A stretch of DNA of 64,000 bases from Paragordius varius (lineage: Eukaryota > Nematomorpha), in contig OZ176051.1 in the NCBI GenBank assembly GCA_964247055.1, forward strand, positions 7,998,001 to 8,062,000. The letters are read 5' to 3'. This document shows, piece after piece, positions 19,903-32,600 of this stretch. A program made the position numbers and the translations under genes. Positions within the stretch are counted from its first letter, which is position 1; every line of letters starts with the position of its first letter. The notes under the pieces were generated by a model. That model was not told the DNA's origin and ran no database searches. It was given only the letters and a program-made list of their open reading frames with translations.

Positions 19903-20175
19903 CAAATAATTAAAAATAAATCCTGATGACAATTTATTTTGCTTAAAAGTAACTTCGGTAATATGATGTTAGGTTTTATATTAAACTATTTCGCTTTAAT
20001 TATCATTTACTGTATCAGCTGAAAAAAGTCTAAAAGCGCCATTCCGGTTGCAGAAAGGATTTCGGAACCATTTTTTTCGTTTCATATAGAACGGTTCCGC
20101 AGCTAATGGTCCTGCTCCGACAAATTATATTCCGGTTTCCCTCGATGTTGAATTTTGGATGTAAGATCCATAAGT
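19903..20175. other. Spacer, no gene seen
   Basis: AT-rich, no exon recognised. Confidence 0.35.
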
Positions 20176-20651
20176 TTACACTTTGATTCAAATAGGAGTA
20201 CCTAATCCCTCCAGACTATATTTTAGTTATATTTCTAAAAAACTGTTAAAAGAAACGGTTCCAAAATTATACTTCTATCCTAATAAAAATATATAAATTC
20301 CAAAAAATCAAACTGAATTTAGCCTTAAATAAATTTCCATATTCAACTACGCCATCATTTTTTTACAACATTTTTGCACAATATGTGCTTATTTGTTTTT
20401 AACGCTAGTATTATTTTTTTGAATCGCATCAAAAAAGGTTTTTTCCATTATTTTTATATTTAGCTACTGCCCTTGAGAACTTTCTGGAGGCTATCCATAA
20501 AATAAATAAATTTATTCTAAATGCTTTTTTTATAGTGCAACTTATTATATATGCACAAACTTTTTTCAAATTGTTTCATATTTTTACAAATATTTGATAA
20601 ACACTGGGGTCCCTACAAACCCAAATTGAAAATGTGTTGTATCCAAGTGTT
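20176..20651. mobile_element. Family A MITE, copy 4
   Basis: The left end carries CACTTTGATTCAAAT. The right end carries 'atgtgttgtatccaagtg'. The interior has the 'aaactgttaaaagaaacgg' and 'taataaaaatatataaa' blocks of the family. The flanking TTAA is lost on the right, so this copy is older than 6641-7227. Confidence 0.5.
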
Positions 20652-21279
20652 TTAAAATAATACCCAGATTGTTTCTGTCATTATTATCATATAAGACCTT
20701 AATTTATTTTGCCATATAAAAAAACTGGATAGTTTATGATGTATCAATGACTCGTAAATAAAGAACAAAAATTTATTAATTAAAATAAGAAATTTTGGAC
20801 CTAAAATATCTTTATTCCAAAAACCACACTATATAATTTATATGGCGCATTTATATTTAGAGTTTTTATAATTATTCAAGGTACTAGAAATGTTCAGCCT
20901 AATCGTATATAGAAAAATTGTATTATTATTTTGTGTCTTTTATAACGTTTCCACCAGGCCTGCAAAAAATAATAAAATGCCCTTAATTAAAATTTTGAGG
21001 CATTTCTTCACTATTAATTTTTTTGTATGATTATAGTCCGCTTTAATGTAGAGATATATTTCTGGGGCCCAATTTCATTTGCATTATGAAATTTTTATAC
21101 AATTCTATGAAAAATATTTGTCTCAACACTAAGTAATTTAGCCTATTAAAACAATTATTTTAGGTTATTTATAATGATCGACTCAAGAAAGTAAACCATA
21201 CAAAAAGTTATAAAATCAATAAACGTAATAACTATATTGCATAATTAACATGTATATTAATTTTTCAAAGATCCGGCTG
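20652..21279. other. AT-rich spacer, no gene seen
   Basis: No exon or clear repeat recognised. Confidence 0.35.
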
Positions 21280-21287
21280 CATGTGCA

Positions 21288-22149
21288 TAGAGTGACCAGA
21301 TTTTTTGAAGGAAAGAGCGGGACAAATCTGAGAAAGGGGGGGGGGGGCATGGGCGGGTACAATCAAAAATTTTTATACAAAAAATTTATTTTAGTTTTAT
21401 TCATTGGTCTCAGGTTATTCGTACCTTTTTCAATATACATGTGCGCGAACAAAATGCATTTTCTGAAATAAACAAAGCTTTACACTAAATAAATTTTATA
21501 TCGCTATATTCTGATGCACAAAACTATTTCCCACTCTCATTCTCTACCCAGTGAAAATTCTGACATAAATTTTACTTCAATAATGAATATTCTGGGAAAA
21601 AATTATTCAAAAAACAAAATCATCGTTAAGTGCGCTGGGTGGAAATGCAAGGAGCGGCACAAAAAATATTTTTAAGGATTTAGCGAATAATCTTAATCAA
21701 AACATTATTGGCGGATCACAACGCTATTCAAACAGCTGCTGATTTGTTACCCCTTGATGTGGAAAATGTAGTTGTTAATATGCTTGATCATTAAATTTAC
21801 AACCCCTTTTTGGACTCATATTTTTAAACTAATATTAGTATAAAAAATATTATATTACCTTAATTTTCTGGAGTAAACGTATAAGCTACCGATTTGTGGT
21901 ATTAATTTGTCTTTTCGATAATGTTGGCAGTAGGAGTAGTTCGAAAAAAATAAATATTTTTAATTTAAAAATAAAAAAATTTAATTTAAAATTGATATAG
22001 ATTTTAAAAAAAACTAATAATAAAAAAATAAATTTTTATAAAAAATTTAAATGTATTTGATTTTATATAATCGTGAAAAAGCGAGACATTTCAAAAACGA
22101 AGCGGGACGCGGGATAAAGTGTGAAAAAGTGGGACGTCTGGTCACTTTA
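21288..22149. mobile_element. hAT-type non-autonomous element, 862 bp
   Basis: The ends read TAGAGTGACCAGA and, in reverse complement, TAAAGTGACCAGA. The flanks are CATGTGCA (21280-21287) and CATATGCA (22150-22157), an 8-bp target duplication with one mismatch. The GTGACCAGA terminus with CGGGAC-rich subterminal sequence is a widespread hAT signature. A poly-G run lies near the left end. No transposase frame is left. Confidence 0.8.
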
Positions 22150-22157
22150 CATATGCA

Positions 22158-23684
22158 CCTTGATTTTATCAGTAAGATTCGGTATGAATGGTGGGACCAA
22201 AGAATGCCTTTATAATCACAAATGCGACCGCTAAAATATTATATAGGTTTATCTCATGTTATAAAATATTTTTATATAACTCCAATAATCAGTATTGATT
22301 CCAAAAATAGCTTAATAAAGATATTAATATCCAAATAAAATGTATATGGACACCTCCGGTTAGTTTTGGTTAAAAACGTTAATAAGCGATAGAAAAAATT
22401 TGGATAGTTTAATTTTTTTTTAAATACTTATTAAGAACGGATTAAAAGCGGATCAGCTATAACATGCGATTTAATAATTTTGAAAACGCGGCTCATGGAC
22501 AGCATGGAGCCCTAAAGTGCTATTGGTGACCCAGCATTATTAATAAGGCATTAGAATTATAGTATAAATATATAATTATCTATCAAACAGATTTATTTGT
22601 TCTATATCTTGCCACAATAAAAATTCTCTTTGGCTACACAGGTTTTGTTGGTACTGGATTAAATAATATCAAAAAATTACTTCATCGCAAAACAATTTTA
22701 TATTATAATACAATCATGGCAAAAAATATAAAGTAATATTTTTCATTTCACTTTTTTGAAAATTTTTTAGCAGTTTTGAACGAATATATTTAAATTAAAA
22801 TATATCCATAAATTAAATAATAAATATTACAGCAAATTTCATTTTAATATACGCGAAATATATTTAAATATAATTATATTAATGTTTTTAAATTATGGAT
22901 GATTTGATTTAGCAGACAAAACAAGACTATCATTAAATATACACAGCACCGATGTATGTTTTTAATTTATTAAAGAACCAAAATATATCTACATCTAAAT
23001 TTATCTTTTAAAATTTATTTTGAATTGTTAAAATAATTTTGAAAACGATCCACGATTCATAGATTTTTGAATCTTATTATTGTTCATTAAAAAATGCGAT
23101 TACTTTTTGGAGGGAAGGTCCCTCATTATTCCCAAATTAGGGTTGGGAAATAGAGCTTTATTTTGCATTTATTGCTACAGATGTAGGAAATGAAAAATAT
23201 AAAAGCAGATCTTTCCGCTAAACTCAAATGCCGTTAAAGTTTAAAAATTCCTGTTGTGCGAGGTAACGCTTCCCAAGCTGGCTTGTAAATTTGATTATCA
23301 AATATTTTCATTACTATAAATATTTCCCAAAATCAAACATAGTTACTATAAAAAATATATTTGGTTCATACTTATAAAAACACAGTGATTGAAACAAAAT
23401 ATTTCAAATATGGCCATAGTTTGTCCTTGGATAAAAAACGCATTAAAAAACAAAACTTTAAAATTATCCAGACTACACCTCAAAAATATATTTGTTTTTT
23501 GACGTATTAATGTAATGTAATTGGAAAAACTTTTATATGTAAAATTCCAATATATAAGGGGATACACTATATATATGTATTTATGACCATTAATAATATT
23601 TTTTCAGATGAAACATTAAAAAAATCAAAAATTATGATATAATTTATTGTAAGAAAAGTAGTTTTGCCAAATTATTCATCTGCA
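22158..23684. other. AT-rich upstream region of the TRPC gene
   Basis: No exon or well-defined repeat recognised. The 5' UTR and promoter of the TRPC gene should lie in its right part. I see no decisive TATA box because the whole region is AT-rich. Confidence 0.35.
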
Positions 23685-26600
23685 ATGGATCCAAAAAATA
23701 ATTTGCATGAACGCTTAAGCCAAATCATCTTTGGTGATTCGTCTTTAACAGAGGTGGAGCGTCGATTCTTACATGCTGCAGAAAAAGGAGATTTTCTTAC
23801 CCTCCAAGACATATTGGACAAAAATGCGGGACTTAACGTAAATTGTGTCGATTACTTAGGGCGTAGCGCTATACAACTGGCTGTGGTGGAGGAACACACT
23901 GAAATAATTGATTACTTAATACCCAGATTGCAACCACAAAAGGTGGGTGAATCATGGTTAGATGCCATAGATCGAGGAAACCTTACAATCTGCGAGCAAA
24001 TCCTAAATCATCCTGTAAATAAAAATACAAGGATCAAAAATCAACTGCTTGGTAATGATAGCTTCTTTAGTACCGAAACAGAGAATCTCCGATTTTCTGC
24101 CGATATGTCCCCAATTATATTGGCTTCGCATAGAAACAATGTTAAACTCATTCAATTATTGTTGGCTAATGGGGCGGTTATCCCACGTCCGCATGCATAT
24201 GATTGTAAATGTACAAGTTGCAGTAATCAAAGAACGTTTGATTCTGTAAGACATTCCCGGTCCCGCTTGAATGCATACAAGGGTTTAGCCAGCGCATCAT
24301 ACATGAGCCTATCAAGCGCTGATCCTTTGAAGACAGCGTTTGAATTAAGCAAAGAACTGGCTGAACTGTCTAAAGTCGAAAAAGAATTCAAGGTATAATT
24401 TAATTTAAAATATTTTGTATAAAACAGTTTTCTATATAACTTTTGAAAACCAAGTTTTTGGGTCTAAAGTTAACTTTTTATATTTGATGTGCCACTAATT
24501 AGTGGGATATATGTGTTGCTGCAGTCAACGTTGACTTTACAATATTGTTAATAAAATTTTTAGTTAATGTCGAGTTCTAAAGATGCATTGGAAAGCGTTT
24601 ATCCTATTTATTATTATATTATTAGCAGTTAGGGTTGGAAATCCAACCGGTAAAAAATTAGCTGACTTAATAAATGGACTTATTCATGGTTCATAACCAG
24701 CCAATTAATGTTGTGCATTTGTGCTTTTAACTTCTTTTCGTTTGACAGAGAGGCAAATTTGGGCCTATAAAAATTAGAACTCTCCGAATGAAACCACTCA
24801 TATTAGCTGCAATCTAGTTTGCTCAGAACCTGCTATAGACACGACGTTTGATTGAAATTATTTATATTAAAAACTTTTTAGAATGTTTTTGATGAAGTCT
24901 TGAAAAACGCTTAAGTCACTTAATTTTTCAAACACATTACTAAAAGTTTAGATCAACTTAAAGATCCATCTAAAAATCATATCTCGTTCATTTACAACGC
25001 TATCAATCAAACATAATGAAATTATTTTGATACTCCATAGTAAAATTTTAAATGGCAAAATAATATTAGACTGAATATGTTAACCTAAGCGATCAATGTA
25101 AAGATTACTGCGTGGAACTAGAAAATTTATGCCGTTCCACCAATGAACTCATTACATTGTTGCAAGGAAAATCGTCTTTAAAATCAAAGTCAAATTTCGG
25201 TGGTAATATGGCCCCAGATACCATAAGCAACATTGATGCCTTCAGTGCCGAGGATATCGACGGTGCTGAATTAAATATGCTTAAAATTGCAATTAAAACA
25301 AAACAAAAAAAGGTATTTCAATTTTTTTGTTTGTCTTTCTTACTGGGTAACACACGTCTACTTTATTTATATGTTAACTCCATCTATCATTAGAAATTAG
25401 ATATATTTTTGCTAAAAAATATAGACTCTGCATTTATTGATGATTTTTGAAAGAGCTTATGATGCACGTATGTAAAAAAATATTTATAATGTCTAAAATA
25501 GACATATTTTTTGATCGACATAAATTATTTATGTGATATCATAATGAATTTAATAGCTTTGATTACATTTAAGGTATTTAACATCTTTAATAAATCATTT
25601 TATATCATCCAGTTTGGCTGAAAAATAATTTTTACTATAAATTTGAGCAATAAATTATATATGAATAAAATGGAAAGCAAATTGTGTTAACGATAGAGAG
25701 GCTATTACATATTTTATAAAAAAATAAAATATATTGAACTGGATCGATATAATATTATAAAGGATCTAAATCTGATACAATATTATATCGGACAAAAAAA
25801 TGGAAAGATTATAGTAAGATTTATATTATACGATTTAAATCGAGCTTTTAATAATATGGAAATATTCATAATTACCAAAATGATTCGCACATTAGTTATT
25901 TTTTAAAATAGTTAACCATATGCATAAACACTTAATTATCTTTTCACTGTTTTGTCCTAGTTTACATATTGGGGCAATTTAATATCCCAGAGCAATTTTG
26001 TAAAAAACTACAGTTAAAGTTATTTTAGTTAAAATTAAAATATCAAACATTGTTTTCATGTATTAGATAAAAAGACTTATTACTTGGCTTTTAGAGTATA
26101 AAATTGGGGCAGCTCCAAACACAGTTGAAAGTAACAGCTGGTATTAAAATCAAAATATATCAAGTTAATGCTGGTAAATAGCCTGAAAGCTTTTCAACGT
26201 TAATTATTTACATTTTCTAACCATATTATATATTTATTTGCATGTTGCATTAGCGTAAAAAATTTAAAAAAAATAGCGGCTAAAAGGTTGAGATAAGTTA
26301 TTTACAATTGTAAATTTTAATTTTGCAAATAACTCTATGGCTAAAGAAAGTATATTTTTTAACTCGGCTTAATACCTTAACTTCTTTTTAAGATATTCAA
26401 ATTTCAAATCGCTGTGGAAAATCCCAAAATGTAGTAGATATAACGATAAATATTTCGAAACAACTTAATGTTAGTTCATCATAATTATTTTATATAACTT
26501 CACAAAAATTCGAAATTGAGGATTTGTTAAAAAACAGCCGTGTCCTTAAAATTAGCGGAAACCTATATGGACTGCATTTTAAATTACCTCCAACAATAGG

Positions 26601-29600
26601 AATTTATTATTGCATTTTACTGGAAAATATATGAGATATTTGAGATGTTAAAAATACTTACTACAATTGCTGAAAATTACTAACGTCTCAAAATTTTTAA
26701 ATTATAATTAATTTTCTTGCGCTAGATATCTTGCGGCATAACATTTAAATTTACAATATTCACACGTTTTATGCAAATTCTGATTTGTCAAAAACATTAA
26801 AATATTGCTATATTTCATTAAAAATGCAATTTAGGCGTTTCCTAAAGCAATTTTTTCGCAAACTTTAGTATTGTTTAAAATTTTTTATCATGCTATTCAA
26901 CTTTTATGCGTTATAAGGATAGAGCATATTTTGTTTTAATTTTAAAACAAATAGAAATAATAAAATTTTGTAAAATATATGTGCCATGCGCCGATCGATT
27001 TTGATTTTAGCTTTGAAATATTGTATTTTGAAGTAAAAACCCTTTTGAAATAATACCAGCCAAATACTGAGATTTTTAATAATAAAAAGGGGTGTTAAAC
27101 ACACAGCCCATAGGTCACACGTGCCCTTTTATTACATTCCATTTGTCCTATGAAATATTTTAAACACACCAAATGACTAAATTCCATAAAGTGTTATGCT
27201 ATTGGCCAAATTTTAATATAATAGTCTTATAAAAATAAATCTAAATACTTTTTCAAATTTTGGACACCTAGCGAAAATTCCGAAAAAGGTATATTTATTA
27301 TTGTGTTCCTAAAATTATATGGTCCTAAGTTTGATATTAGTTTGTCCATATCTCGAATGGCGCGTGAGGTCATTCCTTATGAAGACCCCTAATTATAAAG
27401 CTAAAATTTCTATAATTCATTACCAAATCCTTTAATGTAGCAAAATAATATCTATTTTGTTTTATATACGAGTTTACTATATTTTTAATTTTACATAGTT
27501 ATCAATGGGATTCATCCTATTTATGTCAAAAATAAATGTTTATTGAGGAAATATGTCAAAAACATTTATTTTAACTGTAAAAAAAACGATAAAATTATTA
27601 TTAAAGTTGATTTATATTATAACTTTTGTTTGTATAATTCATTTAATTTTATACGGTAGTTTATAGCTCATCCAAGCTGCCAACAACAATTATCCAATTT
27701 TTGGTATCGAGGCTTTCCATTTTGGCAACATAGTCATTTTCTTATGAAAGCAATTATAGTGATACTTATGACGATATTTTTACCATTAATCGTGTTAACA
27801 TACTATGTTGTGCCCTATAAAGGAGTAAAATAATCATTTTTACAAAAAGCGAAAACATTATTTTTATATAGAGTATAATTTATACCTAAACAATTATTAA
27901 TAGTTATAAAAGGTCGCAATTTGCCTATTATACCATAAGATATATAAATATGCTTTAAATCAAGTTATTGCGCGATTTTACGATCCATAATTTTTATCGG
28001 TGCTTTTCCTAATTTTACATTAAATTTCGGTTTATGTATACAAACGAAAAGTATAACACATATTTGGGTCTACATAGTGTTTTTTTATTTTGCTTGTTAC
28101 AAATTAGATCAAACGCTGGCTCCAAAGTCCCATCATGAAATTTGTTATGCATGTGATGTCCCACATTGTGTTTTTACTATTGTTAGGACTTTTGAGTGTA
28201 CGGAATGATCAACTATTTAGACAAGCTTTAGGTTTGCCACCGCTTAATATGGCGAATCTTTCGCTTCATTTGCAAAAGGAGGAGTCGCAATACCTCTATC
28301 TCTTTAGTATCATACATCTTTTGGTCGTTCTATGGGTGATAGGTAATTAATTTTTCAAGGGATATGTAATATATTAAAAAATGATTATAAAATATTATAA
28401 GTTAATTGCTGGTGATATTACTTGCCTATAAAGATATACCATTCCATTATTAGTAAACCACGTATAAAATAACACCTGTACTAAGATTGGGCAATGAAAT
28501 GGCAATTAGGACATAAGGATTGTAAACTTTTTGTTTCCAGAATACCAATTTATTTTTGTATATATTTTACCTATTGTTCTAGCATTCAATATTTTTAACA
28601 TGAAGAATGATTATTTATTGCTTCAATATTTTACCAATATTTATCAGTAATAATTTTTAAATTTATCTGTTTTTTCTTTTTATCAATTTTATAAATATTA
28701 TTTGATCCAAATACTTGCATCCATTCTACAAGGAAAAATGTTGGTTTTTTATAATCAGTACTAAAAATATTTATTATTAGCCAACAATAAAGTATTTTTG
28801 GGATAAAAACCGATCAAAATTGCCTACCTTTTTATAAACATACTTGTTATATGCGACCCATCATAATAAATAAACATTCAATATTAATTATGCGGGCAGC
28901 GCATTAACCGTTATAGTAGATCTCTTAAATTGAGGTGTAAACAAGAGTAGAGTAACAAATGTATAATTGTTAAAAAAATCTTTATATATTTTAAATTAGT
29001 TTTAATTAATTATCTAAATTTAAAATAATTTAAAGTACACAATTTGAAAGTTTACAAAAAGCTGTAAGATTTTATCATTTCAAAAATTTAGTAATAAATG
29101 GGTAGCAGGACATTAGAAAGAGTTAATATAATGAAATAAAGATTTAACGACAAAAACCATTTAAAATAATATAGAATATATTTTTACAACCGGTGATACG
29201 TCAAATAGCATTTTGATTGCCGATTTAGGGTGTTAAATGATTGTACTTGTTTTTTAAAATTTTTTTACTCTGCTATGAACATTGTTTTAAGAGCAGAATA
29301 TAAAACATGTGATTGCTTTCAGTACTTGAACCTATTTATAATAAAATAACCATATTTCATTTTTTTGTAAAGGAAATTCATGATTAATTAAATATTTTTT
29401 ACGTTTTGTTTCAATATGAGTGGGTTCATTGCCTAATTGTTACTATCTTGAAACGATATTAAATGATTGAATCTTCAAAAGGTTTTTAATTTTATGGCAA
29501 ATGCTTGGAATATTTGGTATAGGGGTCCTTAAAACTTGGAATAATTAATATAGGGGTTTTTAAAAAATTAGTCTTATACCCAATTTGATGACAATAATTT

Positions 29601-32600
29601 TTTAGATGTACGATCCATAAAAATTTAATGGTCACTATAGGTTATGTTGGATAATTCGTACCCTTTTAAGGTGTTAGACTGCAAATTTAGATCATCACTA
29701 TCAGCCCCGGGAAGGAGAGTGTTATATAAATTTTAGAATAAAAAACGCCTTAAACTCTTACATTTTTAATTTATCACAAGGGTTTTTGGTAAATGAAGTC
29801 ACCCAAATCTACGAGGAAGGACCAATGAATTATTTGGTGGATTGGTGGAATTATTTAGATTTCAATTTATGTCTGTTTTACATTGCAGCATACACCACCC
29901 TATTTACCATTTATTTTCGAATAAACAAGGAGATAAGTTTAACATCGTTTCAACAATTTTTGGCTGACATTGAAGGGCGTAACGGCAGAAGAGGTTATTA
30001 TTACATTTAATTATTTTATAAAATATCGTTAGGGATTGAAACAGGAATAGTTGTTTCTATACCGAGTTTTTAGCTATGAGTGCGGCTTGTGAGATTTGTT
30101 TGCCAAACACTTTAAATTTTGATATAATAGAGCAATGAATCTATAATTTAATTAGAATAAATTATATATAGCTCCATCGTTAGAGACCCCGATAGCAATA
30201 TTTAATGTTTTCTTTTCGTTTGCTAACGTCATGAGCTTCATTCGAATGGCTTATTTTCTACCAGCTAATGAACAGGTCGGACCATTACAAATCAGTTTGG
30301 GACGAATGGTGGAGGATGTAATAAAATTTGGATTCATCCTAATCCTTGTTATAATGGCATTTATCTGTGCAATGACCAATCTGTATGGTATGTATAGCAG
30401 GGAAGGCAGCAACAACTTTTTTACATCGTATGTTATATTTTTTATATGATATAATTCAAAATCAGGTGTGTCCATCCGGCCCTCCAAAAAGTTTTGCTAC
30501 CCGCGAAAAATTTCAAATGAAAATAATTGAATTAATTTTCTTAAACAAATCTGAATAAGTGTTTCCTGGTAATGAACTAGCGAAAATTGTTAAAATATTT
30601 TACAGTCTTTACAAATCTAATAAAATATTGGTAAATAACCATATATTTTCGAATTGGCCCGTTTTTGATTCCGAAATGCGGCCCACAAAGCCATTTGTGT
30701 TGGACACCCTTGTTCTTAAAATATGTAACTAATAAATTATAGTTTAAGATATATACCTCTTTAAATTTTTTAAGAATGTGTACAACTTGATCAAAAATTA
30801 AAATTTTCAATCATGCCTATTATAAAACAATGTTTTTCATCCTAATGTAGGCTCGAGGGTACGTTTCGCATATTGTATTGGTCTACTTTTGGTATGGGTG
30901 ATCCGAATGCTCCTAAATTTGATGGTAGTCAAAGAGTGCTTATACAAAATGCTGGATATATTTTGTATGGGGCTTATGTGGCTACATCGGTAGTCGTTTT
31001 AATTAATATGCTTATAGCCATGATGACGGATTCCTTTGAAGAAATCAAAGTTAAAATAAATTTATAATTACATTTTACCACGTAATTTTAATTAGAATTT
31101 GCCTATGAAACTTTGTATTGATTTTAGCAAGATGAAGACGTGGAATGGAAATATGCAAGGACTCGACTTTGGATGTCATTCATTCAGGAGAAAGAATTTT
31201 TGCCTGTCCCGTTTAATATAATACCGTCACCGTCGTTCTTTAAAATAATACCCAATACCGTTGCTCAATTTATAAAATATGTTAGAAATAAAGTTCTGCT
31301 AAAATCTAGTATGGGTGATGACGCCAAACTATTTAATGTATGCTACTTGTTTATTCTATTTTAACTCTCTCTGTATGACGTCGAAGCATATCAATTTTTA
31401 AACACACATGCATTTTGAAGGAGCAAATGTTTCAATATTAAATAATGGCAAAATATATGTTTCCTATTTAGAGTCAATGTTATTTTGTTTTTTGCTTAAA
31501 TGAGGGTTGCATTATACCCCTAACGTATATAACCTAAGAATGCATGATGATCAATTATTATAATTAGTTTACAGGCGCTGTTTATAAAAAAGGTTATAGA
31601 GGGAGAGAAGTCATTATAGGGGACGACTGTATATAGGTAATATTAATTTTACAATTATTTTTAATTACCTTGCAACATATCGCTACTGTCTGTACACAAA
31701 ATTTTTTATACAACGGGCTAAACTCAGTTATTTGACTTATAAGATTCCAAAACAGTTACGAATTATTTTTCTCTTAACTATGATTTTCTTTATAAAAAAC
31801 AAAATTTATTTTTTAAACGCATGATATATTAGCAGCTTGTTTTTTGAGGTTTTAAAATACATTAAATATTTTAAGAAAACGGGTTGGTAGTAAATATCCA
31901 TAAACATTTATTTTTTTAATTTCAGTTTATATTTGATTTTAACACATGGTGGAAATTTATGTTATTTTTAAAATTTTATTAATGGAGCTTGAGTGTTAAA
32001 AATTTTATGGTTGGGCTTTTGGGCGTCCAAACCGGTGGAACCGGTCAATAGGAATCATGTTAAAGCATACCAAAATAAAAATTCATGAAAATTTTGAATT
32101 CATATGATTGATTATAATATATTTTTTGCAGAAAAATCGAAATTTAGCGACTGGATTAAATCGTGAAAATTTTAGAGATGGGATCATGGACGAAAAATAT
32201 GACGTATATATTTTTAAATTGTAAACAAAATTAAAATGAAATCATGCTTAAATATTTTAACACTTCGATTCGAATTGGGGTAAACACGGCTCCAATTTAA
32301 ATTTATGCTTTTATTAAAATTATATAAATAACAAAATATTTAAATAGAATTTGATTTTTGAATGTATGAAAATATTTCTCGCCATTTTTATTATAAAATT
32401 TTTGCAAACTATTTATTAAAATAACCTACATTATTATAAATAAAAAAAGTATATTTTGAATTTTTTTATTTTTATGGACACATGTCATTCATGGTGGCTT
32501 GGGTTTTACCTCTGAATAAATAATATCAAGTATTTTTGAATGATTTTTTCCCGTTTATTAATAGTATATAAGTATAAACTTTTGTCATATTTTCAATTTA

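Noticed and set aside
23664-23684. Upstream TTG as a start for the TRPC gene (adding MPNYSSA)
   Set aside because: The ATG at 23685 is the first in-frame ATG; TTG initiation is not expected in an animal nuclear gene.
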